This document shows positions 42,370-54,400 of a stretch of DNA of 64,000 nt, piece by piece; the first letter of the stretch is position 1; every line of letters begins with the position of its first letter. The DNA is from Myotis daubentonii (Eukaryota > Chordata > Mammalia > Chiroptera > Vespertilionidae): positions 60,236,093 through 60,300,092 of the forward strand of contig NC_081849.1 of assembly GCF_963259705.1 (NCBI RefSeq). Direction: 5' to 3'. Below the pieces are notes generated by a model, which saw only the letters and a program-made list of their open reading frames with translations, was not told the DNA's origin and did not search any database. The translations under genes were made by a program, and so were the position numbers.

Positions 42370-43930
42370 GACATATTCAGGAGCCAACTCTGAAGTAAAA
42401 TATACCTTGGTCAAAACAAAACAAATCAACCAACAATTAAAATATAAAAGCAGGTGGGCATAACCCCCTTGACACTGGTCTTAGCAATGAATTTTTTGGA
42501 TTTGACACCAAAAGCAAAGAAAACAAAAGCTAAAATAAACAAGTGGGATTACATCAAACAGCAAAGGAAGCCATCAATGAAATAAAAAGGCAACCCACAG
42601 AATGGGAGAAAATATTTGCAAACCACATATCTGGCAAGGAGTTAATATCCAAAATATAAAAATAAATCATACAACTCAATAGCAAAAGAACAAATAACAT
42701 AATTTAAAAATGAACAAAGGATCTGAATAGACATTTAAAAGAAATACAAGTGGCCAACAGGTACACAAAAAGATGCTCAACATTACTAGTTGTCAGGAAA
42801 ATGCAAATTAAAACCACAATAAGATACTATCTCACAACTTCTAGGATGTCAATTATCAAAAAGATAGTGATAACAAATGCTGGCAAAGATGTGGGGAAAA
42901 GGGAATGCTTATACACTGTTGGTGAGAATATAAACTGGTATAGCCACTATGCAAAAAAAGTATGGAATTTCCTTAAGAAATTAAAAATAGAAGTACCACT
43001 GGATCCAGCAATCCCACTTTTGGAAATATATCCAAATAAAATTAAATAATTATCTCAAAGAGATAGTCATACACCCATAATAATTGCAGTACTATTCACA
43101 ATAGCCAAGGCATGAAAACAATCTAAGTCTCTGTCAGCAGATGAATGAATAAAGCAAATGTGAGAGCTCTAGCTGGTTTGGCTCAGTGGATAAAGTGTCA
43201 GCCTGAGGACTGAAGGGTCCAGGTTCAATTCCGGTCAAGGGCATATGCTCAGGTTGCGGACTAAATCTCAGGTAAGGTGCATGCAGGAGGAAGTTAATCA
43301 ATGATTCCCTAATCATTGATGTTTCTATCTCTCTCCCTCTCCCTTCCTCTCTTAAATCAATAAAAATACATTCTAAAAAAGAAAATGTACACACACACAG
43401 AGAGAGAAAGAGAATATATTATGTAGCCTTTAAAAATAAGGAAATCTTAGCATTTGCAATAATATGAATGAACCTGGAGGGCATTGTGCTAAGTGAAATA
43501 CTAGTACATCAAAGAAAGACTAATACGGCATGCTATCACTTATATGTGGAATCTACAAAAAAAAGTCAAACTCAATAAAAACGGAGAGTATAATGGTGGT
43601 TGCCAGGGGCTAACGCTGGAGGTTGGGGAGAAGAGAAACAGATTAGTAAAGGGGTATAAACTTTCAGTTATAAGAAGAATAAGGTCTGAGGATTTAATGT
43701 ATATCATAGTGACTATAGCTGATAACACTGTATTGGATAATTGAAATTTGCTGAAGAGTAAAACTTAAGTCTTCTCACAAAAAAAAAGGTAAATAAATAT
43801 ATTAGGTGACAGATGTGTCAATTAACTCTACAGTGGGAATCCTTTCACAATGTATACATGTCTCAAATCATCACATTGTACTCTTTAAATATATTATAAT
43901 TTTGTCAATTATACCTCAATGAATTGAAAT
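42370..43930 (+). mobile_element. Older L1 ORF2/3' end, split by a SINE
   Basis: ORF2 C-terminal text with breaks: 'caagtgggattacatcaaac', 'gtacactgttggtgagaat'-type 'atacactgttggtgagaata', 'ttaagaaattaaaaatagaa', 'gtgctaagtgaaatac', then an A-rich 3' UTR. An open piece at 42750-43049 is part of it. More diverged than 10391-11882. A Ves SINE interrupts it at 43165-43382. Confidence 0.82.
43165..43382 (+). mobile_element. Ves SINE
   Basis: Head 'gctctagctggtttggctca', B box 'aggttcaattccggtcaagg', body 'gcaggaggaagttaatcaat', end 'aaatcaataaaaatacattc'. Contains a small duplicated 'aatcattgatg(t/a)tt' part. Confidence 0.88.
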
Positions 43931-44469
43931 AAAACTGGTATAGGAGAAATAAGAAAAGCAGAAATAACAGGGCTTGAGTGGAGCCTCACCAAATTATTAA
44001 TAAACCTGAAGGTAAACTGTCTAAATAGATGAGACAGATTAAAGAAATTAAAAACAAACTAAGAAATATAAATTTTGGCAATGATTATTCACCATGATCT
44101 ATCAAAAAGAGACACTGAATCTAGGAACACAACTCTCTGTAGAGAGGCAATGAGTTCATTAGACTTTCCAAAACAAATAAAATGGTTAAATCATTCCTCT
44201 AAATTACCGAACCCCTGTAGTTTGATTATTGCTTCTCAGCTCTGATACCAGTAAGAGTGTTCCTTGGAAAGCCAACATTAAGAATGCCATTACATATCAG
44301 CATAAATTCTTAAGTAGAATATATTGGCCATAGCTTTAATATTTTCATAACAATCCAGTATCAGTCATCATTATGAGCATAAACTACTTTAGGAGCCATT
44401 GAGTTGTGAAAACTATTGAAGTGTATACGGAGATATGCTTTTAGGCCTAAAAATGAAACAAAAGTTGAC
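43931..44469. other. Unassigned sequence
   Basis: Nothing recognised. Confidence 0.4.
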
Positions 44470-44690
44470 CAAGCATTTTGTAGTTATTTAATTTAATCCC
44501 TACAACCACTCTACAAATTAGACTATATTACTTTCATCTTATACATGATAAAATGGACAGTGAGATTTAAATAGCTTGCCTAGGGTTATAGAGCTAATCA
44601 ACAGGAGGCAGACAGAGATTTTGTACACAGCTCTGTCTCCAAAAGCCACATACTCTCTACAATGCTACCTCCTTGCCATTTGACATTAAA
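44470..44690 (-). mobile_element. MIR SINE
   Basis: 'aatttaatccctacaaccac', 'ttcatcttatacatgataaa', 'gcctagggttatagagctaa' and 'caggaggcagacagagattt' are the MIR core read backwards. Confidence 0.7.
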
Positions 44691-45330
44691 TGATGTTTTA
44701 AACTTTACTTTTTAAATCTTTTCCCATCTTAAAGTCCTGTTTGTTGCTAACAATATATTTGTGTTTAGTAATACCTCTAGCCTTCCTTTTTTGATTTACT
44801 GCTTCTAACAAGCACTCAGCTAAAGAAAGCAATAAACAATTCTATTTAATGTGTTAAGAGAAAATATGCTCTGGCAAAAGACCTGGTGCATCTGCTGTAT
44901 GAGCACAGGAAGTGTAACACATGGACTCTGTGAAGTCTCTTTTTTAAGCATAAGACCTGCATTTGCAAACTTCATGGTTTTCAGACAGGTTCTAAAGAGT
45001 GGAGTTTACTAGTAAAACAAATTCAGATAACTGAAATATTTCCTTCTATTTTTATATCTCTCGGCATCTGTCTGGAATATTTATTAATGTTTGTTGCTAT
45101 TATTTAAAACAATAGGCTTAAAAATATGACAAAATGGATTAAAAAGATACTTTTAAAGACATGTTGAGGGTCAGTCAGTGACCAAATAGAATTTCTTTTA
45201 TACTATTTGATTTTTTTTCTCTCATTACATGTTTCTTCAGTTAAATTAAAATTATTTTCTCATTGCTTTTCTACTCCTATTGTATCAGTAATTTTCATAA
45301 AATCTCTACTGAGCAAGCTAAAAGGAAAAT
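44691..45330. other. Unassigned AT-rich sequence
   Basis: Nothing recognised. Confidence 0.4.
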
Positions 45331-45440
45331 GTTATTGCCTTTTATTGGACATAAAATATAGAAGTCTAATAAACTGGAAGATAAACTAACCAAATAGCTC
45401 AAGGGCAACATTCTATCATATTCTACCATATAGTAATCTG
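45331..45440 (+). repeat. Upstream copy of a 112-bp direct duplication
   Basis: Matches 46189-46300 in the same orientation, about 85% by eye ('gataaactaaccaaatagct' is identical; 'ctatcatattctaccata' also). It lies in unassigned sequence. Confidence 0.88.
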
Positions 45441-46140
45441 ATTCTTTTGAAAATATTACTGAAACATAAAATACCTGGTCAGTGCCATAAACTATTATTT
45501 TTATCTGAAGGAAGTGACTGTTCTGTTTGTGATTTCCTTTTAGATCTTTTTCTTCCTCTCAGTTCTAAGTAATAACAATTATTTAAGTTTCAAATGTTGC
45601 ATTATAGTAAGCAGAATAAAGTAATTATTTTTAACAATTTCAATTTTGCTCAAGCACTAAGCTAGGCTCTAAAGATCCAAAAATAAATTAAGAGATAGTT
45701 GTTTTCCTTCAGACAGAAGAAAATTAAGACAGAATAGCTTGATGGTTATATGGTCAAACACAACTAAAATGGGATTCTGACTCAAGCAGTTAATGGCAGA
45801 GTAATTTCAGACAAAACACTCCAAGTCTCAAGTGCCACGTCTGTAAAATGAAAACAACAAAGTTAGAACAGTAACAGTACCTCCCTGATGAAGAAGTGCT
45901 ATTGCCTGCATCACATGCAATATGGCAGGAGAGGGGCAATGTGTCTGCATAAGTAAGTCTGTGAATGTTAGAATCTGATTGCAATGGTTCTCACCTTGGC
46001 TTTCCCACTCACTAACCCTTAAAAAATTATCTGATACTAAAACCCTTCAGTTGCAAATTAGAGATAATAATAATATGTATTCCATGGGTTACTATGAAGT
46101 AACAAAGAAAATGAATGTAAAATACTCAGCACAGTGATTG
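45441..46140. other. Unassigned sequence
   Basis: Between the two duplicate copies. Nothing recognised. Confidence 0.4.
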
Positions 46141-46188
46141 TCTGTATTAGTTTGCTAGGGCTGCCATAATAAAATTCCAGACTACCCA

Positions 46189-46300
46189 GTTACTGCCTTT
46201 TATTGAAAATAAAATATAGAAACCTAACAGACTGGGAGATAAACTAACCAAATAGCTCAAGGGTAATTGTTCTATCATATTCTACCATACAGTAGTCTGA
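46189..46300 (+). repeat. Downstream copy of the 112-bp direct duplication, inside an LTR
   Basis: Interrupts the LTR between 'gactacccag' and 'aacaacagaa', where the LTR normally has only a few bases. It lacks a poly(A) tail and terminal repeats, and I see no target duplication. Confidence 0.85.
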
Positions 46301-46340
46301 CCCTTGAACAACAGAAATTTATTTTCTGATAGTTCTAGAG

Positions 46341-46555
46341 CAGGGGTGGGCAAACTTTTTGACTCAAGGGCCACAATGGGTTCTTAGACTGGACCGGAGG
46401 GCCGGAACAAAAGCATGGATGGAGTGTAAGTGTGAACTAATATAAATTCAAAGTACACATCATTACATAAAAGAGTACGGTCTTTTTTTTTTTTTAGTTT
46501 TACTCATTTCAAACGGGCCGGATCCGGCCCTTGGGCCGTAGTTTGCCCACGGCTG
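46341..46555 (+). mobile_element. Non-autonomous hAT element with exact 8-bp duplication
   Basis: Ends CAGGGGTGGGCAAAC and GTTTGCCCACGGCTG. TTCTAGAG at 46333-46340 and 46556-46563 is an exact 8-bp duplication. Nearly identical to 26522-26743. Confidence 0.95.
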
Positions 46556-46855
46556 TTCTAGAGGCTAGAAATCAAGGTGTTGGCAAAGCTGGTTCCTTCT
46601 GAGTTCTCTCGCTTTGGCTTGTAGACAGCTACCTTCTCCCTGTGTCTTCACGTGGTCTTCCTCTCTGTATCCTAATCTCTTAGGATACCAGTCATATTAG
46701 ATTAGGGTTCACCCCAACTACTTCATTTAACTTTAATTACTTCTTTAAAGACTCTGTTTCAAATACAGGGACATGCTAAGGTACTGGAGGTTAGAACTTC
46801 AACATGAATTGTAGGTGGGGATAGAAAACAAAATTTAGCCATAAAACTGGTCTAT

Positions 46856-47745
46856 AAGATACTCAATATATGTTAGCTATCATTGTTGCTGCGCTGTTAT
46901 TATCACCATTATTATCGTAGGCTGTTTTCATATATTTTATTTCACAAATAGAGGAACTTTAATCCTAAGGATGTTTAAATAGTATCTGCCATATCATGTG
47001 GTTCAGGAGAATTCAAAGTGTAAGCTTCTGGTCGTTTTCATATTGGTTTTAGAACACTACTAGAGTCAATGTCAAAAGTTCATTCCATATTTAAGCCAAT
47101 GGCTTCATTCTGTTCTTCAGTTGCAAAATGTACCCCAACCGTGGTCAGTCACATTATAAAAGTCATTATTTCATAATGGGAACAAGGCAGAGTGTGTGTC
47201 TGGATCAGCAGAAATTATTGGCATGACCAGAAAAACAACCCAGGGAGCATGCCCTTCCTCTAAATGAATAAATGATTTCTTATCAGATCTTTTTTACAGT
47301 GAAATGCAGAAATGCTTAAGAAATGACAATTGTTCCCCAATGAAGCAATGAAGGCAAAATGAGATTTTACTTGGGTTTTCCCTTTTAAAAGTACTTAAGC
47401 TAGTATAATGAAATTAGTGGCATCTATAGCAACATTTAATGGCAAACCACTTATTTTACTTCTCATTACTTTTATAATTTCCTTGTAAGATACTTAAACA
47501 GTATGCCCTGAGGGGACTAAGGGAAGAAAGGCTCAATTATATTTTCAGATATGTATACAGATACTTTATTTACTACAGATAGAACTGCTAAGAATCCAGC
47601 TCCACTTTGAAAATGATTTGCTACAAAGTAGACATAGAAGATAGACTTGTGTGTTTTCAATAGCCCACATTCAAAAATCTCAAATTATTATAATTTGCAA
47701 TCACTGACATCTACATGGAATTTGGGATAATAAAAAATAAAATTA
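46856..47745. other. Unassigned sequence
   Basis: No gene or repeat recognised. Confidence 0.45.
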
Positions 47746-48000
47746 GCACTAGCCGGTTTGGCTCAGTGGATAGAGCGTTGACCTGTGGACCAAAGGGTCC
47801 CAGGTTCAATTCCAGTTAAAGGCATATATCTCAGTTGCAGGCTCCTCTCCGGCCTGGGCCCTGGTCCAGGCTCGTGCAGGAGGCAACCAGACGATGTGTT
47901 TCTCTCACATTGGTATTTCTCTGTCTTTCCCTCACTCTTCCAACTCTTCCACTCTCTCTAAAATTCAATGGAAAAAATATCCTCAGGTAAGGATAAAAAA
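47746..48000 (+). mobile_element. Ves SINE, long subtype
   Basis: Head 'cactagccggtttggctcag', B box 'aggttcaattccagttaaag', 'gcaggaggcaaccagacgat', tail 'aaaatatcctcaggtaagga'. AATAAA(A)AATAAAATTA-type sequence on both sides. Confidence 0.9.
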
Positions 48001-48551
48001 ATCGTAATAAAATAAAATTAATAAAATTAAAATGGAATAATTTCTTTCCATCAAATATAAACTGAATATTTGAACTCATCTCTTCTGTCCCTATACACTT
48101 TTTCATAAAGCCATATTAAATCAAAATAGAAATATCACCTGTAAAACATGCCCTAGTGGAATGTTTCTAACTTAAATCTGCCACTAACCAAAAACAACTG
48201 AGAAAAATTTGGCAGGCTACCGTTTTACTGGACAATATTATTTTATATTTTTATGCTTCTGACTTGCATTCAACACAGAAATCTCCAGTGATTTGGAGCA
48301 TCACTCAGAATTTCTTGAGGTATGATTATCCCTCTCTAGCCAAAAAGAGTTTTACTAAAGTGGGGCACCAGGAAAATAACCCAGAGTCCTCTGGAACTCA
48401 AAATCTATTTGGACCACAAAGAAACAGTCACCAGACCTCACCCCCATAGTGAACAGTAACCTGATAGTTGGCTTCTAAATTATACAACTCTGCCATATAT
48501 CTAGAACCAAATGGTCCTAGAATTTCCCCAACTGGAAATAATTAAAATATA
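48001..48551. other. Unassigned sequence
   Basis: Nothing recognised. Confidence 0.4.
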
Positions 48552-49239
48552 CAGTCATGTGTTGCTTAATGATGGGGATATGTTCTGAGAAATGTATCAC
48601 TAGGTTACTTCTTCATTGTGAGAACATCATAGATTACATTAACACAAATCTCCATGGTTTAAACTACTATACATCTAGGCTATATGGTATAGCCTATTGC
48701 TCCTAGATTACAAACCTGTACAGCATGTTACTGTACTGGGTACTCTAAGAAATTATAATTAAATGGTATTAAATATAGAAAAAATACAGTAAAAAAACAA
48801 TGTAAAAGAAAAAAATGGTACACCTATGTAGGGCACTTACCATGAATGGAGCTTAAAGCACTAGAAGTTGCTATGAGAGAGTCAGTGAGTGAGTGGTGAA
48901 TGAATGTGAAAGCCTCAGGCATTACTGTACACTACTGTAGACTTTATAAACACTGCATGCTTAGGCTAAACTACATTTATTATAAAAATATTTTTCTTTC
49001 TTTAATAATAAATTACCCTTAGCTTATAGTAACCTTTTCACTTTATAAATGTTTTATTTTTTCAACTTTTTTACTGTCTTGTACTAACAATTAGCTTATT
49101 CTAAAGCTTATTTTCTTTTTAAAATTATTTTTTTTTACTTTTTTGTTAAAAGCTAAGATATAAATATACACACTAGCCTAGGCCTACACAAAGTAGAGAT
49201 CATCAATATCCCTGTCTTCCAACTCCACATCGTTTTTTT

Positions 49240-49448
49240 TAAGTTTTTTTTTTTTTATTGATTTCAAAGATGAAGGGGGGGAGAGAGAGAGAGAGACATG
49301 GTGAGAGAGAATCATGGATCGGCTGTCTCCTGCACACCCCCCACTAGGGATCGAGCCCACAACCTGGGCATGTGCCTTGACCAGGATTCGAACCGTGACC
49401 TCCTGGTTCATAGGTCAATGCTCAACCACTGAGCCACGCCAGCCGGGC
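49240..49448 (-). mobile_element. Ves SINE
   Basis: Antisense: right-end head 'gcccggctggcgtggctcag', B-box region, CT-rich body, TTTTATTG left end. TCCA(A/C)CTCCACATC at about 49217 and 49449 is a target duplication with one mismatch, inside the Tigger transposon. Confidence 0.92.
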
Positions 49449-49652
49449 ATCCACCTCCACATCTTGTCCCACTGAAAGGTCTTCAGGGGCAATACATGAA
49501 TACATCAATCATCTCCTGTGATAACAAAGGCCTTCTTCTGGAATACCTTCTGAATGAACTGCCAGAGGCTTTTCTTGAAAGGGGACACTTTTTGAGAAAT
49601 ATGTCCATTGTGGTTTGCTTGATTTGTTTCATTTTTTAAAAATCATAGATTT

Positions 49653-49769
49653 GCCCTGGCCAGGTGGCTCAGTTGGTTAAAGTATCGTCCTTGTGCCAAG
49701 AGATTGCAGGTTTGATTCCCGGTGAGGGGGCAAGTACAAGAGGCAATTGGTTGATGTTTCTCTTACACT

Positions 49770-49821
<52 letters not shown>

Positions 49822-49850
49822 TTCTTTCTCTCTAAAACCAGTGTTGGGGA
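49653..49850 (+). mobile_element. tRNA-derived bat SINE, different subtype
   Basis: Head 'gccctggccaggtggctcag', 'ttggttaaagtatcgtcctt', B box 'aggtttgattcccggtgagg', 'gaggcaattggttgatgttt', then a (CT)n tract (49771-49819). The head differs from the other copies (GTGGCTCAGTTGG), so it is another subfamily. Confidence 0.82.
49771..49819. repeat. (CT)n tract in a SINE
   Basis: About 24 CT units expanded from the SINE's CT-rich body. Confidence 0.96.
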
Positions 49851-49899
49851 TGCAGGTTTTCAAACTTTTTAAGGGACTTGTTGAGGCCTGCAAAAGTAA

Positions 49900-50230
49900 C
49901 CCCTTCATTGTGAATTTTATTGGGGGTTCTTTTCTTTTCTTGCTATTTCCTTTTCTCTTACTTCTTCTTCAGCTATGCATTCCTATTCTAGTTCCAACAA
50001 CTCTTCATTAGTCAATTTCTCAGAACCACCTATAGGAGCTCCACAATGTCATCCTCATTCACACCCAGGTTAAAGTCATTTGCCTTCTCAATCATAGTTT
50101 TGTTGATTTTTGCAACCTCCTCACTCATGGCTAATCCTCTGAAGTCATGGACAAATCTCTTTAGTGTCTTCTTCTAGATGACCTGCATACACTCCTTGGT
50201 GACATCACCCAAGCCCACACAAGACTCTTG
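49900..50230 (-). pseudogene. Tigger transposase remnant (C-terminal part)
   Basis: Minus-strand conceptual pieces read LKRFVHDFRGLAMSEEVAKI, then NLGVNEDDIVELL, then after a stop and frameshift EKLTNEELLELE. The LTNEELLELE block is typical of pogo/Tigger transposases downstream of the DDE core. The DDE catalytic part is absent or unrecognisable and the frame is broken, so no activity is expected. Confidence 0.7.
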
Positions 50231-50439
50231 ATGCAGTCACAATGTTTTAATCCTTCCAGAATTGCATTGGTGTCTTCTCAGTGTCTTCCTCAGTTGCAAC
50301 AATAGTCTGCGCAAAGTAGTAGACCTTAAAAGCTGCTATAACTCCTGATCCCTTGGTTGGATCAAAAAGTAGTATTTGAAGGAAGAAACATCATTTTTAT
50401 ATTGGGATGAAGATTACCAAAAAAAGGGAGGTGTATGGG

Positions 50440-50575
50440 AGTACTGACCAAAGATATTGAATGGAAAACTCAGACTTCAACCCTCCAGAACCATGAGAAA
50501 ATAAATATATGTTATTTAAGCCACTCACTCTATGGTAGATTATTATGGCAGTGTAAGCAGACTAATATAGATGCC
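50440..50575 (+). mobile_element. 3' end of a MaLR-type LTR
   Basis: 'ctccagaaccatgagaaaat', 'aaatatatgttatttaagcc', 'actcactctatggtagatta' and 'gcagtgtaagcagactaata' match the 3' end of MST/MLT1-like LTRs. The 5' part is not recognised. Confidence 0.65.
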
Positions 50576-50578
50576 AAA

Positions 50579-51473
50579 ACCAAAGGACAGTCTCTTCAAA
50601 AACTGCTGCTGGGAAAACTGGATATCCACATGCAAAGAATGAAGTTGCACCTTTACATTACACCACACACAAAAATCAGCATAAACTAGATCAACGACCT
50701 AAACTTAAAACTATAAAACTCTTAGAAGAAGATACATATAGAAAAAAAAGCTTCAGGACATTGGATTTGTTAAGAAAGTCCTACATAAGGACACCAAAAG
50801 CACAGGAAACAAAAATAAAAACAAATAAATTGTACTATATCAAATTTATTTAAACTAAATAAATTGTACTTTAAAACTTCTGTTTATTAAAGGATACAAC
50901 CAACAGAGTTAAAAGACAACCTTTAGAATGAGAGAAAATATGTTGAAATCATATATCTGATAAGGGGTTAATATCCAGAATATATAAATAACTCCTACAA
51001 CTCAAAACAACAATAATAAAAAACCTGACTAAAAAATGGGCAAAGGATGTAAATAGACATTTCTCCAAAAATGATATCCAAATGGCCGACAAACATATGA
51101 AAAGATGTTTAACATACTAATCACTGGGAAAATGATTAGTTTGTTTTATAAAAATAAACAAACAAAAAAAGAAGAAAATAATAAGTGCTGGCAAGGCTGT
51201 TCAGAAATTGGAACCCTTGTGAGCTGTTGGTTGGAATGTAAAATGGTACAGCTACTATCAAAAGTATTATGTCAGTCCTCAGAAGTTAAAAATAGAATTA
51301 CCATCTAATCCAGCAATTCCATTTCTAGGTATATATCCACAAGTATTGAAAGCAGAATCCCAAAGAGATATTTGCACATTTAAGTTCATAGCATTACTAA
51401 TTATTATATCTAAGAGGTAAAAGCAAACCAAGTATCCACTGACAAATGAATGGATAAATAAGATGTGAGATAG

Positions 51474-51514
<41 letters not shown>

Positions 51515-51876
51515 ATAATGCAACCTTAAAAGGAAGGAAATTCTGACATGTTACAACATGCAGAACCTTTAGGACATTATGCTAAGTGAAATAAGCCAGT
51601 CACGAAAGACAAAATACTGTATAATTGCATTTAAATGAAGGATCAAGAGTAATCAAATTCATAGAGATAGAAAGTAGAGTGGTGATTACCAGGAGTTAGG
51701 GGAGAAGAACATGAAGAGTTTAATGGGCATAGAGTTTCAGTTTTACAAGCTGAAAAAGTTCTGGGGATGAATTGTATAACAATGTGAATATAGTTAACAT
51801 TACTGAGCTGTACCACTTAGAAATGGTTAAGATAACAAATTTTATTATGCATTTTTACAATAAAAAATTTTACAAA
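50579..51876 (+). mobile_element. Older L1 ORF2/3' end
   Basis: Diverged ORF2 C-terminal text: 'gatatccacatgcaaagaat', 'acaccaaaagcacaggaaac', 'ctggcaaggctgttcagaaa', 'ccattctaggtatatatcc'-type block near 51318, 'attatgctaagtgaaataag'. A (CA)n tract lies at 51476-51512. Ends at an A/T-rich tail where the U6 copy is inserted. Confidence 0.8.
51476..51512. repeat. (CA)n microsatellite
   Basis: About 18 CA units within the L1 remnant. Confidence 0.95.
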
Positions 51877-51888
51877 ATTCTTTTTTAA

Positions 51889-51908
51889 GTGCTCGCTTCA
51901 GCAGCACT

Positions 51909-51945
<37 letters not shown>

Positions 51946-51959
51946 GGCCCTTGCGCAAG
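51889..51959 (+). pseudogene. U6 snRNA pseudogene, 3'-truncated
   Basis: Matches the first ~71 nt of U6 ('gtgctcgcttcagcagcact', 'aaattggaacgatacagaga', 'agattagcatggcccttgcg') with about three substitutions, then stops at 'gcgcaag'. ATTCTTTTTTAAG at 51877-51889 and 51960-51972 is an exact 13-bp duplication. It has no 3' stem or poly(A), so it is a tailless retropseudogene. No U6 promoter elements (PSE or TATA at the right spacing) are seen upstream. Confidence 0.93.
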
Positions 51960-51972
51960 ATTCTTTTTTAAG

Positions 51973-53925
51973 AACAAAGTTCACACCTGTCTCACTAGTG
52001 TTCCAGAAAAAGTACACTAAAAGAGAGAAAATCTCTATAAAAGAGGCCACTCCATGATGCAATGATCAGTGATTTATACTTGAGAGATGGATTACTCAGT
52101 CTCATATAACATAAGTTTAATATGCTGGGAAGCACTCCTTTGGCCTTGGTCAGAGGTGGGAAGAGTGAAAAAGAGAATTAGACAAAGGAAACAAAGCTTT
52201 ATTCAATACTCAGAGGCAGCAAGTGTTGGCCTTTTTCTCTTTCTTTCTTTTTTCCCCTCCTAAAATAGTTAACAAAAGTGTGATGTCACACAGATCTTAC
52301 TGAGCTGAATAACTATGGGGTCCCATGGTGACCTTAACATTTGAATTCACACTCCTACTCAATGAGGGGCTTTTTTAGAACAAAGGCTTTTTTACATATT
52401 TGTTACAAAGCACAGCAAGATTTCAGGGAAAGAATTATGTGACAGTTGAAGAGAATGCCTACGCAGAAAAATTATTAATATGGTAACTTGCAGATGAAAC
52501 ACACACACTGGCTGCACTGACTATGATATAATTCAAGTCTAGCTAATTTCCAAAGAACAACGTATTGCATATGATTTGCAAATACTGGGCTTTTGTTTCA
52601 TAAAACTCCAAAAAAAATGTGTCACCATTTTGCATGTGAAGCTGGACATACTACATAATGATTATCTCTTAGTCTGAAGAAAGTTCTAGTAGGCTGAGGG
52701 AAAGGTTTGAAAACACGGTAAGATACACACAGCCAGCTATAACCTTGAAAAGGAGGAAGAGTAATACACTCTATTTCTTTTGTTTTTGTGGGGGTTTTTT
52801 GTGTTTTAAATAAGTTTTTATTTTACGAATGAAGAGTCATATTCTGCTTAAAAATCGAAAGGCATTTTTCCAAGATACAAACAAAAGAAAGAAAAAAGAC
52901 AGATAAAAAGAGACCACCAGGAGCCTCAGAGATAACTTACAATTTCTTCTTAAAACACTATTAAAAATTATGGGTCATATGCATGTCAATACATACAAAA
53001 ATGCTAGAATAAATTCAGTAAAATAAAAAGTGGTTTCCTTAAAAAATGAAGTCTATACTTTTTGTTTTTCAACTGTTTCTTAGTAGAAATGTATTATCAC
53101 CATCATTTATAGACTTCAAAAGGAGGACTCTACTGGATTTTCTGAAAGCTTATCATGTGCTGGGACAAAGCATAACTCTAACATTCTGTCTGCCCACAAT
53201 GTCCTCCAGAATTTGGCTCTCAGGAGTTTCTGATATCTAGGAAAGCAAACAGGAATGTGGATAACTGTAAAACTAAAGTGTTGCAAACCAGCCAGCCTGG
53301 CTCTAACAAATGTCAAGTTTTTTTGTTTGTTGGTGGATATTGTAAAACTCTAATATTTAAAGGTAAAAGGGGAAGCAAGCACTCCCAACCCCTGTGCCTT
53401 TCTTCCAAGGGGTCTTTTTCAATAAAAGAAATCTCAGGCCACCTTCTCCCAAATGAAAAAAACATTTATTAGCGAGCAGGTGTGACTTCTTTTAAACTAC
53501 AGAGTTCCTCTGTCTGACTTAAAAAATAAGGAGCAGTCCCTTGCATGAAATGTCCTCTGCAAAGGGGATTCAAAAGAGGATTTTTGGAAAGTTGGATCCT
53601 ATAGTCTGATCCCCATCTGTTGGGGCAAGGGGCCTATAGGTTCACCAGAATGAAAACCTGGTGTTCTGCTCCATTGACACATACTGCTGGCCAAGTGAGT
53701 ATCTTCTATAAATTTGTTCAGACTATGGCGATAGGTCCTGTGTCACCATTCTAACCAGCCTTATAACCTAAATATCATTCATTTCAATTTCATCAATAAC
53801 AATATTTTATTAACTAACTAATCCTAAGGCATGTATTTAGAATAAGAAACTCACCTACTAATTAACTCTCTTTAAGGTAATGACTATAAGTTAACTTGTA
53901 CTTATCCTAGGTACTGTATTTAGGG
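51973..53925. other. Unassigned sequence
   Basis: Parts may be diverged LTR or L1 remnants (for example 52200-52360), but I cannot support a call. No gene seen. Confidence 0.4.
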
Positions 53926-53929
53926 TATA

Positions 53930-54400
53930 GGGGAGAAAAAAATCATCTGCCTTTCTAAGTTCTTTTGGCTAGTCTAATAAGTAAATTGACATAAACCAGA
54001 TTAATCAGTAGAAAAACCAATTTAATTATATATGTGCAGGGCCCCATAGATATGGCACTTAAGGACCAGTCACACAATGATGCTTATATACTATCTTGAG
54101 CTAAGGAATGGTAGGGCCTGGGGCTTTAAAGGGGAAGAGAGTAACTCATAGCATGATAAGAAGAGCAAATATTTGATAACTAGATGTCTGTCCTGCCATA
54201 CAGATAGGTCATTTAAATAAAAGTTATTTCTGGGCCAGGCTCCCTACCTAAATTCTTTAGGTAGTTAAAGGAGAGGTAAATTTTTTTCTGTTGAGTCTTT
54301 ATTGTCTTAAGCTCAAAATCAACCATATGCCAAAGTGGCATATTTTGGGGTCATGTATTCTGCTCCCCCTCAAGGGTAAATTATCCCACAGACAGTATAA
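53930..54400 (-). mobile_element. ERV1-like solo LTR (MER34/MER31 type)
   Basis: Reading the minus strand: 'atatgccactttggcatatg', 'gcttaagacaataaagactc' (AATAAA signal), 'ggtagggagcctggcccag' and 'tgactggtccttaagtgcc' follow an ERV1-class LTR pattern. No internal genes. Exact family uncertain. Confidence 0.6.

Larger units (their letters stand above)
46141..46855 (-). mobile_element. MLT1-like LTR (MaLR) carrying two insertions
   Basis: Antisense LTR: 'gtattagtttgctagggctg' is the reverse of the 3' end, 'aacaacagaaatttattttc' and 'cagtcatattagattagggt' lie inside. A 112-bp duplicated patch (46189-46300) and an hAT element (46341-46555) interrupt it. Solo, no viral genes. Confidence 0.72.
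48552..50390 (-). mobile_element. Tigger-type DNA transposon (MER2-like end), decayed
   Basis: The left end CAGTCATGTGTTGCTTAATG and 'tatggtatagcctattgctc', 'gtacagcatgttactgtact' follow MER2/Tigger. The minus strand at 49900-50230 keeps pieces of the pogo/Tigger transposase C-terminus. Two Ves-type SINEs (49240 and 49653) are inserted. The right end was not found; an LTR end follows at 50440. Confidence 0.78.

Noticed and set aside
51889..51959. Functional U6 snRNA gene
   Set aside because: Truncated at about nt 71, with substitutions and no upstream U6 promoter elements.
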